Below are positions 32,851 through 42,673 of a DNA stretch of 64,000 nt, one piece after another. The notes below the pieces were generated by a model that did not search any database, was not told where the DNA came from, and was given only the letters and a program-made list of their open reading frames with translations. The position numbers and the translations under genes were made by a program. How positions within the stretch are numbered: the stretch's first letter is position 1; every line of letters begins with the position of its first letter. The stretch comes from Echinimonas agarilytica (GTDB taxonomy: Bacteria; Pseudomonadota; Gammaproteobacteria; Enterobacterales; Neiellaceae), in assembly GCF_023703465.1 (NCBI RefSeq), contig NZ_JAMQGP010000010.1, positions 117,403-181,402 on the forward strand, read 5' to 3'.

Positions 32851-34020
32851 TTATAGATACAAACGAATACCAACCGAGTAAATGTCATCGGCTTTATCGC
32901 CGTTGGCATACACGGTTGAATCGAAACGATGTTCAGTGAACAATTCAACATTTTTAGACATAATGTAACTTGCACCTACCGCATAGTACTCAAGATCATA
33001 CAAGCCGTCGTAATTAGAGTCATCCGTTTTTAACCGGTTGTAACCCGCATATAACCGCCAGTCTTCATTCGGCATGTAATGGCCATAAATCTCCGTACCT
33101 TTCGAGTCGAAGATCTCTCCGCTATCGTCAATTTCGTGATTAGTACCTTTGTAGTACACAGCAGCCAGATAAATGGCATCTGCATATTTGCCGTAATTTG
33201 CACTAAATGCCAATGCATCGGTGTAATCATCATTCAAGCCTGCCACATTCACGGTTCCGTCGACATCCAGCTCAGTGCGATTATATGCCACACCTAAATC
33301 AATTTCATACGGCGCGTGGTACACCATAGATACGCCATAACCATAGTCATACGCTAACTCAGCGTCGGCATTTTGCTCAAAGCGCTCAGTACAGTTAACT
33401 TGCGACTCGCCTTCGTCAACATTGCACAGCTGAATGGTGTCACCACTCTTAGCTTGCAATTGCACTGCAAAATCAAAATCACTCACCGAATTCCGATAAA
33501 TAAACGATTTTTCTGCTCGGCCTGTGCCCGAAAATCCGCCGTCAGAGTGGTAGTTGAACGTACCCGAACCTTCGCCGCCCCAAACCATCAGGTAATCCGT
33601 CACATGCGTCACATCGTAGTACGCACTCCATTGCTTACCCACGGTAAATTCGCCATACACATCATGCTTCAAGCCAATGTAGCCTAAACGGTTCGTCAAT
33701 GTACTGTCATCATATGGGTCACTTGATAATGAATTTCCGCCATCAGCAATGCCAAGTTGATCATTGTTGCTAATGAGGTTTAAACCCCATTCAATACCCC
33801 CCACAGCGGTCCATCCATTCCCAGCATCATAGTTAAAGTTAAAATTAATTCGGGATGCGCCATCACTCATGTCTGAGTCACCATCTTTTGCGAACGCATG
33901 CGCTTGCAAATAGCCCCCCATAGAAACTTCAGATGTATCGTCTTTATAGAGTTCAATGGCTGACACTGTGGTCGGAAGGATGAAAGTGCTCGCTGTGAGC
34001 GCTAAAAGTGTACGTTGCAA
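32851..34020 (-). CDS. Outer-membrane porin (gammaproteobacterial OmpC/OmpU type)
   Basis: 389 residues. The frame is open to 34173, but no ATG stands before the signal peptide. I propose the TTG at 34020, with AGAGG 8 bases upstream; this gives the signal QRTLLALTASTFILPTTVSA directly before the mature IELYKDD. The remainder alternates amphipathic strands with acidic loops rich in Asp, Asn and Gly, typical of 16-strand general porins. It ends in ...SVGIRLYL with hydrophobic/aromatic strand residues. Non-specific diffusion of small solutes is expected. Confidence 0.82.
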   Translation of the reverse strand: MQRTLLALTASTFILPTTVSAIELYKDDTSEVSMGGYLQAHAFAKDGDSDMSDGASRINFNFNYDAGNGWTAVGGIEWGLNLISNNDQLGIADGGNSLSSDPYDDSTLTNRLGYIGLKHDVYGEFTVGKQWSAYYDVTHVTDYLMVWGGEGSGTFNYHSDGGFSGTGRAEKSFIYRNSVSDFDFAVQLQAKSGDTIQLCNVDEGESQVNCTERFEQNADAELAYDYGYGVSMVYHAPYEIDLGVAYNRTELDVDGTVNVAGLNDDYTDALAFSANYGKYADAIYLAAVYYKGTNHEIDDSGEIFDSKGTEIYGHYMPNEDWRLYAGYNRLKTDDSNYDGLYDLEYYAVGASYIMSKNVELFTEHRFDSTVYANGDKADDIYSVGIRLYL

Positions 34021-34308
34021 GTTCAATACCTCTGATGCAATGACGTTCGGTGCCCTCAATAAGAAAGCAATTGCGATAGTTTCAACTCTCAAGTCAGAGT
34101 TAAAAGTGAGGGGAGTGTAACGATTGGAACTGAATAAAAGCTGACCAAAATCAAATTTGAGATGAGCTCGCACGACTCTGCAACAGCACTTAACATTTCG
34201 CTAAAAACAGATGCAAGATGCCAACATTTACATGGCTAAAGGTTTAATAAAATCAACATCAGAATAGGACTCGTCGGCCACTCGAATGAATGACCGACAC
34301 CCGCAAAT
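34021..34308. other. Intergenic region before the porin gene and after the DUF945 gene
   Basis: Holds the porin leader. Near 34273-34298 GTCGGCC and GACCGAC form a weak stem behind the DUF945 stop, without a T-tract. No small gene seen. Confidence 0.35.
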
Positions 34309-35574
34309 TTAGTAAAATTTCTGCAATACTTGTCCGTTAGCAGTGACGACTCCGTCAGCAAGGCCTAACTTGGTTGTATAGCCATTGTCGGCCGTTCGCG
34401 TGACAAAACCAATTTTCACAAACTGTTGCAGCTGCGGCGCAAGCTGAGGAAACATTTCAGCCATCTCAGGGCCAGCATTCAACTCAATCTCAGCAGTAGT
34501 TTTAGCAATTAAACCCATCGGTTCAACCGTATCTGCTGCCGTAAATGCACTGACCTGACTCTGACCTTTTGCACTCACCACAAGTCCGTTGTAGTTCGCA
34601 CTCAAGTCATTCAGCACCAGCTGAACGCCATTGGCTCCCAAGGAATCGACAATTGATCCGATTTCATCAGGGTCGCTCACCTGACCTAAAGTTTGCATAG
34701 CTGCCATTGCCGCGTAAGACAATTGCTCAACTGTGAAGTCTGAGTTAAATGCTTTAACGTCTACGCTCTGCATTGGGGAATTGTGAATCACCTGATCGAT
34801 ACTCATTTTGTAATTCATGGTCACTTGCGTATCGTTAGCCATGGCCACCAGCATATCTATCGCTATACCGTCTACTTCTAACGTTTCGTCATCCGTATTA
34901 ATGAGAAATTCGTCAATGGTATAACGACCATCGCCTAACAAATAAACGCCATCTTGTTTGAACGATTGCCCTGTTAGTTTGACATTAGCCATTTCAAACG
35001 TGCCCGGATTTTCAGCCTCGTTGATGTGTGCTTTGATCCCATCAAAGGCCAGTTCAAACACGAAATGCTCAGACAGAACATCGCCTGAATAGGTCATTGA
35101 CGCAGGTAAAATATCCACTGAATTTCCGTCTTCCATCAGTGTAAACTGTTCGCTCGTGAACCAGCCTTTTTGGCTGTTGGTCCAAAAGTTAATCACCACA
35201 CCAGCTTCCGTTTCTGGTTTAGATTGCAACATATCAGCGAGGTTATGCTCGCCTTCTATTGCTAAGTCACTGTCGACATCACAGCTAACATAAAGCGCTA
35301 GAACTAAACAGTCAGCCACAGTCGACACTTGAAAGCTTTGAGGTTCGTTGTCATCGTTTGGAAATTGTGCTGAAAAATCAAAACGGTCTGAACGATAAAA
35401 GAATGAATTTTCGACATTCTCAAAGCTAAATTGTGCGGTTTCAGGTAATTGCTGCTGTGTATCTTGCGTTACGACTTGAAGAGTCTCTTCGTATTTATGA
35501 TGGGTATAAAACGTTAAACCAGCAGCAATAGCCACGCCTGCTCCAAACGCAATGACAACAGATTTAGAACTCAT
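34309..35574 (-). CDS. YdgA-type DUF945 protein
   Basis: 421 residues with an N-terminal anchor (VVIAFGAGVAIAAGLTFYTH) and a long periplasmic region. Matches the DUF945/YdgA family: THHKYEETL just after the anchor, repeated beta-rich segments, and the ending with GxVTANGQVLQ. The family lies in the inner membrane or is bound to the envelope; function unknown. Monocistronic. Confidence 0.8.
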   Translation of the reverse strand: MSSKSVVIAFGAGVAIAAGLTFYTHHKYEETLQVVTQDTQQQLPETAQFSFENVENSFFYRSDRFDFSAQFPNDDNEPQSFQVSTVADCLVLALYVSCDVDSDLAIEGEHNLADMLQSKPETEAGVVINFWTNSQKGWFTSEQFTLMEDGNSVDILPASMTYSGDVLSEHFVFELAFDGIKAHINEAENPGTFEMANVKLTGQSFKQDGVYLLGDGRYTIDEFLINTDDETLEVDGIAIDMLVAMANDTQVTMNYKMSIDQVIHNSPMQSVDVKAFNSDFTVEQLSYAAMAAMQTLGQVSDPDEIGSIVDSLGANGVQLVLNDLSANYNGLVVSAKGQSQVSAFTAADTVEPMGLIAKTTAEIELNAGPEMAEMFPQLAPQLQQFVKIGFVTRTADNGYTTKLGLADGVVTANGQVLQKFY

Positions 35575-35702
35575 GGAACATCCTTATTCATTATATAATT
35601 GAGTTGTAAGCTGTCATCCATCGATAGCAGCTCAGGTCGGGCACGATCATAGCACTATATACGCGATAGTTAGAGCCTTTCAGCGTGCACAAATGTAACC
35701 AT

Positions 35703-36185
35703 TTATTGAACAGAAACAACTTCGTAGTCGGTGATTTTTCCAGCAATATCCACCTGAAAACCATCATCCAATTGCCGCCCCATCAAGGCATTTCCAAGAG
35801 GAGATTGAGGTGTCACTATGGTGATATGTTGACGCTCAAATTCAATTTTCAAGCCGCCTGCGCTGGGCCCCACAAAAAAGCGATGCGTGACATCTTCAGC
35901 ACCCACAAGCTCAACCAAACTAGCCATCGATATTTTTGAAGGTATGTTATTCATCCCCCCTTCTAGAGCTTTATATTCCGCAACTTGAGCTTTGTATTCA
36001 AGCACTCGCTGAGATTGGCCATGCGCCAGATAAGATGCTTCTAAGGCAAATGTATCGTATTTATTCTCGGCCACGTTGTCGCCATCGGTTGCTGTGTTAT
36101 AGGCTCTCATTGCTGCGGCTTCGGCTAATTTTTGGCGCTGGGTAAGTACCATCAAGATGTGTTCTAACAGCAATGTTTTATTCAT
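35703..36185 (-). CDS. GreA/GreB-related protein (divergent Gre-factor family)
   Basis: 160 residues from the ATG at 36185 (the open frame starts one GTG codon earlier). The N-terminal half is a coiled coil with the acidic tip TDGDNVAENKYD (D35, D37, E41 in the extended numbering), reminiscent of GreA's GDLKENAEY. It continues FALEASYLAHGQSQRV, a segment I recognise from a widespread uncharacterised Gre-like family. The C-terminal half has the FKBP-like GreA/GreB domain (TPQSPLGNALMGRQLDDGFQV). Shorter N-terminal arm than GreA/B. It may bind the RNA polymerase secondary channel; whether it stimulates cleavage is unknown. Confidence 0.8.
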   Translation of the reverse strand: MNKTLLLEHILMVLTQRQKLAEAAAMRAYNTATDGDNVAENKYDTFALEASYLAHGQSQRVLEYKAQVAEYKALEGGMNNIPSKISMASLVELVGAEDVTHRFFVGPSAGGLKIEFERQHITIVTPQSPLGNALMGRQLDDGFQVDIAGKITDYEVVSVQ

Positions 36186-36262
36186 CACAGCGACGCCTAT
36201 TCACTTTATAAAGTTCGTAAACGCCACATCCTAAAACGGCAATCCAATGCTGTAAACACTGG

Positions 36263-39200
36263 TTATGATTTCACTTTGTCGAGATCGCGCCAATAATGAA
36301 ATAGACGAATGGAACCTTTGACAATATCCGTTCCTACCAAGTACAGACAAGGGGTAAAAATCAAAGTTGTCAGAGTAGCGAACACCACTCCGTATGACAG
36401 AGATACCACCATGGGAACCAAGAATTTAGCTTGTTCCGTATCCCCTGACAACATAGGCACTAACCCCACAAAAGTGGTAAGCGAGGTTAATAAGATCGGG
36501 CGAAAACGCAGCGTACCAGCTTCCAGCACTGCCTCAAACACTCCCAAGCCTTTGGCTCTAAGTTTATTAAGGCAGTCCACCAGCACCAAGTTGTCATTCA
36601 CCACCACCCCAGCCGCCGCTAAAATACCAAGCATTGAAAATGCGCCAAAATGAACGTTGTGGCCCAAATGACCAAATATGGCACCGCTAAACGCAAACGG
36701 AATAGCCGACATAATGAGCAAAGGTTTTAAATACGACTTAAATGCAATGGCCATCAACATGTAACACACGAGCAGCGCAAGCCCTTCGTAGTGATACACA
36801 GTTTCCATGAACTGTTGTTTATTGTGAGAGCCATCGCGCTTACCCAAGTTCACCTGTGGGTGACGCTTTCGCCATTCAGGAATAAAGTCTTCTTTTATTT
36901 TCTTAACCACCCTCCATGCGTCATTACCGGCATATTCAGCCCAGATCCAAACCGTTTTTTTACCATCTCTGCGCTGGATCCGGCTAACTCCTGGCTTAAT
37001 TTCAACATCAACCACACTCAGTAAAGGCACTTCTCGTTTGTCTCGGGTACGAATCTGAAATTGATAAATAGAGTCGATGGATTCACGCTCCAACCGTGAG
37101 TAACGAACCCGGACGCGCGAGTCCCCTCCTTCACGGGGAAGACGCTGTACTTCTTGACCAAAAAAGGCTTGTCGAACTTGCGTTCCCACATCCCGCAAAG
37201 AAATACCCAGAGATTCAGCGCCTGGCTTTAGGCTAAACACGAGTTCCTTGCTGCCCTTGTCGAGATTGTCTCGAATGAGGTACACATTTTCGTATTCTGC
37301 CATGTGCGCTTTTAAGTCAGCCACTGCACGCGCCATTGCATCCACATCTTCACCTTGAATCATCAAAGCAACTTTTGGATCTCTTTGGTTTAATGTGGCC
37401 TTAAATTCTATTTCCTCGGCATCGGGAATATCACCAATAAATTCAGTGAGAAGTCGCGTTGCAGTCTCTGTATCAATGGCTCGTTCTTGGTATGGTACCA
37501 GCTTGAGATAACTGGCAATGCGGCTACCTCGAATTTGACTGTAGTGATGCTCTACAAACGCATAGTGCTGCCCACTGCCGTCATCTTCATGATGTTCTGC
37601 AATATATGCATCAAGCTTTTCATGGCCTCGATTCATTTGTTCCAACACTTGCTGTAAGCGCTCAAATGCGGCATTTTCAGGCAGAGTGACATTCAAGCGA
37701 ATGGTGTCGGCCTCAATTTTAGGTTCAAAGGATTCCAGCACATAGCCATCGTTGAGTAATTTGACCGACAAACCAAAAGCCACTATAAAAATTGCCACCA
37801 CAATGTAGCGGTAGTTCAGCACATAATGCATTGTCGGTTTATAAACCGCGTTCGCCAGCCACAACATGATATTGGAAAAACGCTTTCGGAGCGTTTCCAA
37901 TTTAGACTCTTTGCGATGGGGATCATCGTCGGGCAGATGCCGTAAATGAGAAGGCAAGATAAACAGCGCTTCGAACAGCGAGAAGCCCAATGCCAGCACC
38001 ACCACAATTGATATAGCGCGGGTAAATTCAGCAGTACTGCCCGGCAAAAAAGCCATAGGAGCGAACACCACGATCGTTGTGATCACACCAAATAAAACCG
38101 GCTTTGAGACTTCCTTTACCCCTTGATAGGCCGCTTCTGCACCATGAAAACCTTCTTCGTGCTTGCGGTGAATACTCTCGCCAATCACAATGGCATCGTC
38201 CACCACGATGCCAATCACCATCATGAATGCGAACAATGACATCATGTTCAACGACACATCAAAGCTTGGTAGCAACCAAAACCCGGCGGCAAATGCAGTT
38301 CCAATACCTATGGTGACCCACAAAGCCACTTTGGGCTGTAGGAATAACATCAACAAACAAAATACCAATATTAAACCACTAACCGCATTGGTTAAAATGG
38401 TATCAATACGGCTTTGGTACGTGTCATTCCAATCTTCCCAAACCGTTAGTTTTAAACCATCGGGTAATTGGCTTTGCTTCTGGGCAATGTATTCACGAAC
38501 GGTGGCCGACATTTCAGGAATATTCATGTAGTCGGAATTGAGCACATCAATTAACACCGCCGGCTCACCATCGAACGACGAAAAACGCTTGTTGGCCATA
38601 AGACCATCCACCACTTGAGCTACATCTCCCAAGTAAAGCGTGGCACCGTCTTCGGCATGCCGGATCACCAAGTTTTCAAAATCTGCCTGCCTTTCAGCAC
38701 GACTTCGAACACTCAATGTATATGATTCGGTATCGCTTCGGACGGTGCCAGCCGAAGTGTTCACTGAGTTGTTTTTAATGGCGTTAGACACTTCATCAAA
38801 ACTCAAATGATATTGGCGCAGCTTTTGTTCGGAAATTTCAATGGAGATCTCTTCGCCAATATCGCCAGTAATCCCCACACTTGAGATCAAGGGAAGCGCA
38901 GCGACTTCTCGACGTACTTCTCGTGCAACCTTATTCAACAATAGCTCATCCACATAGCCATACAGTGCCACACGAATCATTTGGTCTCGATTGGTACGTT
39001 CAGTCACTATGGGGCGATCAGCATCGGCGGGCAAACCGTTAACCGAGTTAATTCGTTCACGAATATCATCGGCAAACTTACGTCGGTCGACCCGTTCTTC
39101 TCCGGTAATGGAGATACGAGTCCAACCTTCTCCAGCATTTGAAACAATGCTTTTTACGCCCTCTACATTCTTCACCGCTTCTTCGAAGCGAATCATAATT

Positions 39201-39397
39201 TGATCTTCGATGTCACGCGGACTAGCTCCGGCCCATCGGACTTGAATGTCCATTATGGATAGATTTACTTTCGGAAATGGCTCTTTTTCAACCGAAAACA
39301 AATAGCTCATGATGCCGGCGATGATCAACGAAATCATCGCTAAGTTTGCAGCAATTGGATTTTTAATCCACCACGCTAAAACCGACTTATCCTGCAT
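36263..39397 (-). CDS. RND efflux permease (HAE1/AcrB superfamily)
   Basis: 1044 residues, full length for a tripartite RND pump. First membrane helix at about 12-32, big periplasmic loops at about 35-335 and 560-870. TM4 carries the proton-relay pair in GIVVDDAIVIGESIHRKHEE. The second half has FSGAIFGHLGHNVHFGAFSM and VVVNDNLVLVDCLNKLR. Last gene of OMF-MFP-RND; its ATG overlaps the fusion-protein stop by 11 bases, so translation is coupled. Substrate cannot be read from the sequence. Confidence 0.93.
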   Translation of the reverse strand: MQDKSVLAWWIKNPIAANLAMISLIIAGIMSYLFSVEKEPFPKVNLSIMDIQVRWAGASPRDIEDQIMIRFEEAVKNVEGVKSIVSNAGEGWTRISITGEERVDRRKFADDIRERINSVNGLPADADRPIVTERTNRDQMIRVALYGYVDELLLNKVAREVRREVAALPLISSVGITGDIGEEISIEISEQKLRQYHLSFDEVSNAIKNNSVNTSAGTVRSDTESYTLSVRSRAERQADFENLVIRHAEDGATLYLGDVAQVVDGLMANKRFSSFDGEPAVLIDVLNSDYMNIPEMSATVREYIAQKQSQLPDGLKLTVWEDWNDTYQSRIDTILTNAVSGLILVFCLLMLFLQPKVALWVTIGIGTAFAAGFWLLPSFDVSLNMMSLFAFMMVIGIVVDDAIVIGESIHRKHEEGFHGAEAAYQGVKEVSKPVLFGVITTIVVFAPMAFLPGSTAEFTRAISIVVVLALGFSLFEALFILPSHLRHLPDDDPHRKESKLETLRKRFSNIMLWLANAVYKPTMHYVLNYRYIVVAIFIVAFGLSVKLLNDGYVLESFEPKIEADTIRLNVTLPENAAFERLQQVLEQMNRGHEKLDAYIAEHHEDDGSGQHYAFVEHHYSQIRGSRIASYLKLVPYQERAIDTETATRLLTEFIGDIPDAEEIEFKATLNQRDPKVALMIQGEDVDAMARAVADLKAHMAEYENVYLIRDNLDKGSKELVFSLKPGAESLGISLRDVGTQVRQAFFGQEVQRLPREGGDSRVRVRYSRLERESIDSIYQFQIRTRDKREVPLLSVVDVEIKPGVSRIQRRDGKKTVWIWAEYAGNDAWRVVKKIKEDFIPEWRKRHPQVNLGKRDGSHNKQQFMETVYHYEGLALLVCYMLMAIAFKSYLKPLLIMSAIPFAFSGAIFGHLGHNVHFGAFSMLGILAAAGVVVNDNLVLVDCLNKLRAKGLGVFEAVLEAGTLRFRPILLTSLTTFVGLVPMLSGDTEQAKFLVPMVVSLSYGVVFATLTTLIFTPCLYLVGTDIVKGSIRLFHYWRDLDKVKS

Positions 39398-40670
39398 GAG
39401 AAATCTCCGGCGTAGGCGATATTTGTTCGGTAAGCTCTACCTCTTCCGCGTTTTGAAGGGCGGGGACAGGTGGATCATTTTGAAAAATTGCCTGTACCGG
39501 TAACCCCTCCGTAGGGATGGCCAACGCCGAGGTAATGACCTTCGATGCATTAGGTAGGTTTTCGACCACGATAGAAGTAGGAGTGCGCTGCACGATGGAT
39601 GCTGGAATCACTCGCAATTTATTGGCTTTATCTACCAGCCATAATGTTTGATTATTCCTCAGCACTTGCTTGGGCAACACCGTTGTTTGTTCAGCGACGC
39701 GGCCTAAAATTCTGGCACGAACAAACAGCCCAGACAGCAGAGGCGTGTCTGACGATGAATAACCATTTTTCACTTGAACCACGGCATAAATACTACGCGT
39801 GCGTTGGTCCATTACGGCTTCTGTGCGCACTACACGCCCTAACCAATTGGCGGTATGGTTGCCAAACTCAGTGTCGAGCTGAACGTCAAATGTTGAATCG
39901 TCATAATGCTCGTAATACGCCAGCGGCAAACCAACTTGCGCAAACTGTTCGGGAGTCATCGACAATCGTATTTCCATCACTTCCGTTGAAAACACTTCGG
40001 CAAGCACACTGGCTTTGTTGACGTACTGCGTCATGGTGACTGATTTATTAGCGACTCGACCATCAAAAGGAGCGTGAATTTGAGTGCGCTGCAATGCCAG
40101 CTCAGCCTGAGCCAATTCCGCTTCCGCTGAAGCCAACGTCGCTTGTGCATAACGAAGTTGTGGTAAGCCCTTTGCCAAATCAGAAGCGCCGATTCGATTC
40201 AGCTCCATCAGTTCTTGTTGGGCAGCTCGCGCTTCAGCCTCTGCCTTGGCTAATTGCTGTTGGCTTTGAGCAACTCTTGAGCGACGCTGAATCACAGCCA
40301 ACTGGTAATCTTCGTCGGCAATAGAAATAAGCAATTCACCTTTTTTTATCACTCCACCGGGCACCAGGTTGGGTGACATATAACTGATTTTACCGGCCAC
40401 CTCGCTTTTGAGCTCTAGCTGATCTTTCGGAGTCACAGTGCCTTGGCTATAGCCAATGATCTGGGTGTCTTGCTGAGTAGATTTCAACACAAAAACTTTG
40501 ACGTTTTTTGCTTTACTGGGGCGTTGTTCTGGCTCGGGTTTATTGTTTTCTAACCAGTGATATCCACACCAAACTAACAGCAGCAATAACAAAGGGCTAA
40601 GTACCCATTTTTTAAATCTGCCCTGATGTTCAATGACAAAATTGGAACAGGCTTGGATATTAAGACGCAT
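39387..40670 (-). CDS. RND periplasmic adaptor (membrane fusion protein)
   Basis: 427 residues. An N-terminal membrane anchor (about 21-40) is followed by a barrel-sandwich lipoyl domain (ELKSEVAGKI and VPGGVIKKGELLISI), an alpha-helical hairpin (RRSRVAQSQQQLAKAEAEA and following), a second lipoyl half (IHAPFDGRVANKSV) and a beta-barrel. HlyD/AcrA family. The start overlaps the upstream OMF stop by 11 bases (ATGCGTCTTAA), as the RND start overlaps this gene's stop. Confidence 0.92.
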   Translation of the reverse strand: MRLNIQACSNFVIEHQGRFKKWVLSPLLLLLLVWCGYHWLENNKPEPEQRPSKAKNVKVFVLKSTQQDTQIIGYSQGTVTPKDQLELKSEVAGKISYMSPNLVPGGVIKKGELLISIADEDYQLAVIQRRSRVAQSQQQLAKAEAEARAAQQELMELNRIGASDLAKGLPQLRYAQATLASAEAELAQAELALQRTQIHAPFDGRVANKSVTMTQYVNKASVLAEVFSTEVMEIRLSMTPEQFAQVGLPLAYYEHYDDSTFDVQLDTEFGNHTANWLGRVVRTEAVMDQRTRSIYAVVQVKNGYSSSDTPLLSGLFVRARILGRVAEQTTVLPKQVLRNNQTLWLVDKANKLRVIPASIVQRTPTSIVVENLPNASKVITSALAIPTEGLPVQAIFQNDPPVPALQNAEEVELTEQISPTPEISHAG

Positions 40671-42075
40671 TGACTTTCTTCTCCCAAGGCGCGTTTAGTT
40701 GCACAGGAAAACGCTCACCTAAAGCCAAAACTAACAGCGTTCGATTGGCCAAAATTTCGTAGTACGCTCGTGTGAGCTCGGTTTCAGTATTAATGCGCCT
40801 TACTTGCAATGTTAACAACTCAAAGCTATTGGCTAACCCTGCTTCATATTGGCGACTTAAACGCTGTTCAGCGGCAAAAATCTGTTGGTAAGCCTGCTCT
40901 AAGGCTTGGTGCTTAGATCTAAGTTCGGCTTCACTGTAGATGCCGCGCTCTATTTCTTGCCAACTGTTGAGCAGCGCCATCTTATACTGCGCTAGCGCTA
41001 AGGATTGGCGCGCTGTATTTAGAGACTTATTGGCTTTAATTGCGCCCCCGTCCAGAATCGGCTGCACCAAACCAGCAGTGACGCTGCCCAACCAATACTG
41101 CCAATCAAACAAATCGCTAAAATTCTGGGATGTTGCGCGCAGCCCTGCATTCACCGTAATGTCGGGCAAATTACCTTTGTCAGCGTTGGATTTACGATAA
41201 AACGCACTCATTACGCGCGATTCAGATGCCACTAAGTCAGGACGCTGCTGTAATACTGTGCTTGGGGAAATGGTCAGTTCTAAAGGGGGTAATTCAAACG
41301 CCTCTAGCGCCAAATTCAGATCGGCCTCTGAATGCCGTCCCAACAGAACGTTGAAGCGCTGTTTTGCGCGATGAAAATTGAGACGATGCTGCACCAGCGT
41401 GGCTTCAATCGTGTACAGGCTATTTTTGGCCAAGCGCAAATCATGACTGGAGAGCAACCCTGCATCAAGGCGCGACTCGGTCATGGCCACACGACGTTGT
41501 TGGCTGCGCTGGTTGTGCAATGTCAGTTCTATCAATCGGTTTGCCTGCGACATATCAAAATAACTCAACAACAACTGGCTCACAGCCACTTGTTGTGCCG
41601 ACTGATAATCCATCAGCACAGCGTCCATATCCGCTTCTGAGGCTTTTTCTAGGTCCGACAATTTACCCCACACATCGGCTTCCCAACTCACTCTAAATTG
41701 AGCGCTATAGCTGTGTCTGCTTTTTTTGTTTCCCTCATCAAGAAACTGATTTTCTCCGCCATCCATTTTAAAATCGAGTTCGGGCCAACGTTGAGCTTGG
41801 GCAGTCTCGTAATTGGCCTGAGCAATAGCGAAGCGCGCCAAATCAGCCTCTAGATCGGGGCTATTACTTAGCTCTTGTTCAATCGTGCGAGACAATTCTT
41901 GAGGCAATACCAATAATTGTTGGGCAGCGCTCTGCTTCATCAAAGGGAGCTGACGCCATTGATTAGGGGTGGCCTGATGAGCCTCAGGCAAAGCTGTAGA
42001 GGGGGAAGGATTTGTCGTGTTGCTGCATGCTGCGAGCACCAACACCAGCGATAGCAACCCGAATCGCTTATTCAT
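40660..42075 (-). CDS. Outer-membrane factor lipoprotein (TolC/NodT-OprM type)
   Basis: 471 residues with a lipobox (FGLLSLVLVLAAC). Two repeats of outer membrane efflux protein domains with long helices; the strand-turn IVQPILDGGAIKANK segment at about 330 is the usual OMF sequence motif. First gene of the three-gene efflux operon. The upstream region (42076-42493) should hold the promoter. Confidence 0.92.
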   Translation of the reverse strand: MNKRFGLLSLVLVLAACSNTTNPSPSTALPEAHQATPNQWRQLPLMKQSAAQQLLVLPQELSRTIEQELSNSPDLEADLARFAIAQANYETAQAQRWPELDFKMDGGENQFLDEGNKKSRHSYSAQFRVSWEADVWGKLSDLEKASEADMDAVLMDYQSAQQVAVSQLLLSYFDMSQANRLIELTLHNQRSQQRRVAMTESRLDAGLLSSHDLRLAKNSLYTIEATLVQHRLNFHRAKQRFNVLLGRHSEADLNLALEAFELPPLELTISPSTVLQQRPDLVASESRVMSAFYRKSNADKGNLPDITVNAGLRATSQNFSDLFDWQYWLGSVTAGLVQPILDGGAIKANKSLNTARQSLALAQYKMALLNSWQEIERGIYSEAELRSKHQALEQAYQQIFAAEQRLSRQYEAGLANSFELLTLQVRRINTETELTRAYYEILANRTLLVLALGERFPVQLNAPWEKKVNAS

Positions 42076-42493
42076 GATTGTTCGTACCTAAAACATACAT
42101 CGAGTAAATTCCTCACATGCTTACGCTGACATGAGCTTTTCAAAGCATCATGAAGAAATTCACGCTGTTTGGAATGGGTCAACTTGCCGACATATGTGAC
42201 TAGCTGAAATTCTCTGATATTGAGCTAAAAGCTCCATATTGCTAATTTAAAAGATCAGATGAATTTAATCAAATAACCTTTAATTTTGAGGTCAGGACCG
42301 AGACGTTGATCAATACGTTTCAATCTTGAATAAAATCAGATCGTTGGAAGTAAATCTTTTAGACGAGTTTTTGAAGGTGGCATTGAAAAGAACGCTTGAT
42401 AGAAGCCCTATGACTCAATCCGCGCGAGAAAGCCAGAAAATAATGCGGAGCGACTCTCCATTGTTGGAAAGCCGCCCATTTCACAAAAATGCG
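42076..42493. other. Intergenic region upstream of the RND operon
   Basis: About 418 bases without a credible gene. A short perfect dyad GAGCT-AAA-AGCTC lies at 42222-42234, about 150 bases upstream of the OMF start, and could be an operator of an efflux regulator; the regulator is not in the window. An open frame on the plus strand at 42326-42586 is judged spurious. Confidence 0.35.
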
Positions 42494-42670
42494 TTACTTC
42501 ACCATCATGTAAATCAGTTGAGCAACCAAAGAAATCGCCACGAGTGGAATCAACCAGCGACTCATGGATTGCATTTGTTCCATTGACCGCTCTTTGCTCG
42601 TGCGTTCGGTGAGTTTAATCACAACAAATAAACCAACCATCAGCAATGCAATGATCATGAGTAAATTCAT
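42494..42670 (-). CDS. Small membrane protein (58 residues), unknown
   Basis: Reading 42670 to 42494 on the minus strand gives a 58-codon frame: MNLLMIIALLMVGLFVVIKL, a charged linker TERTSKERSMEQMQ, then a second hydrophobic helix (LIPLVAISLVAQLIYMMV) and a lysine ending. Two membrane passes are therefore likely. The start has AGGAAT about 7 bases upstream and lies 4 bases after the stop of the upstream 86-residue gene, so the two are an operon. I do not recognise the family. Confidence 0.65.
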   Translation of the reverse strand: MNLLMIIALLMVGLFVVIKLTERTSKERSMEQMQSMSRWLIPLVAISLVAQLIYMMVK

Positions 42671-42673
42671 CAG

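Noticed and set aside
42326..42586. Open frame on the plus strand before the small membrane gene
   Set aside because: Overlaps the minus-strand 58-codon gene, has no ribosome site and low-complexity basic/His composition; judged a shadow.
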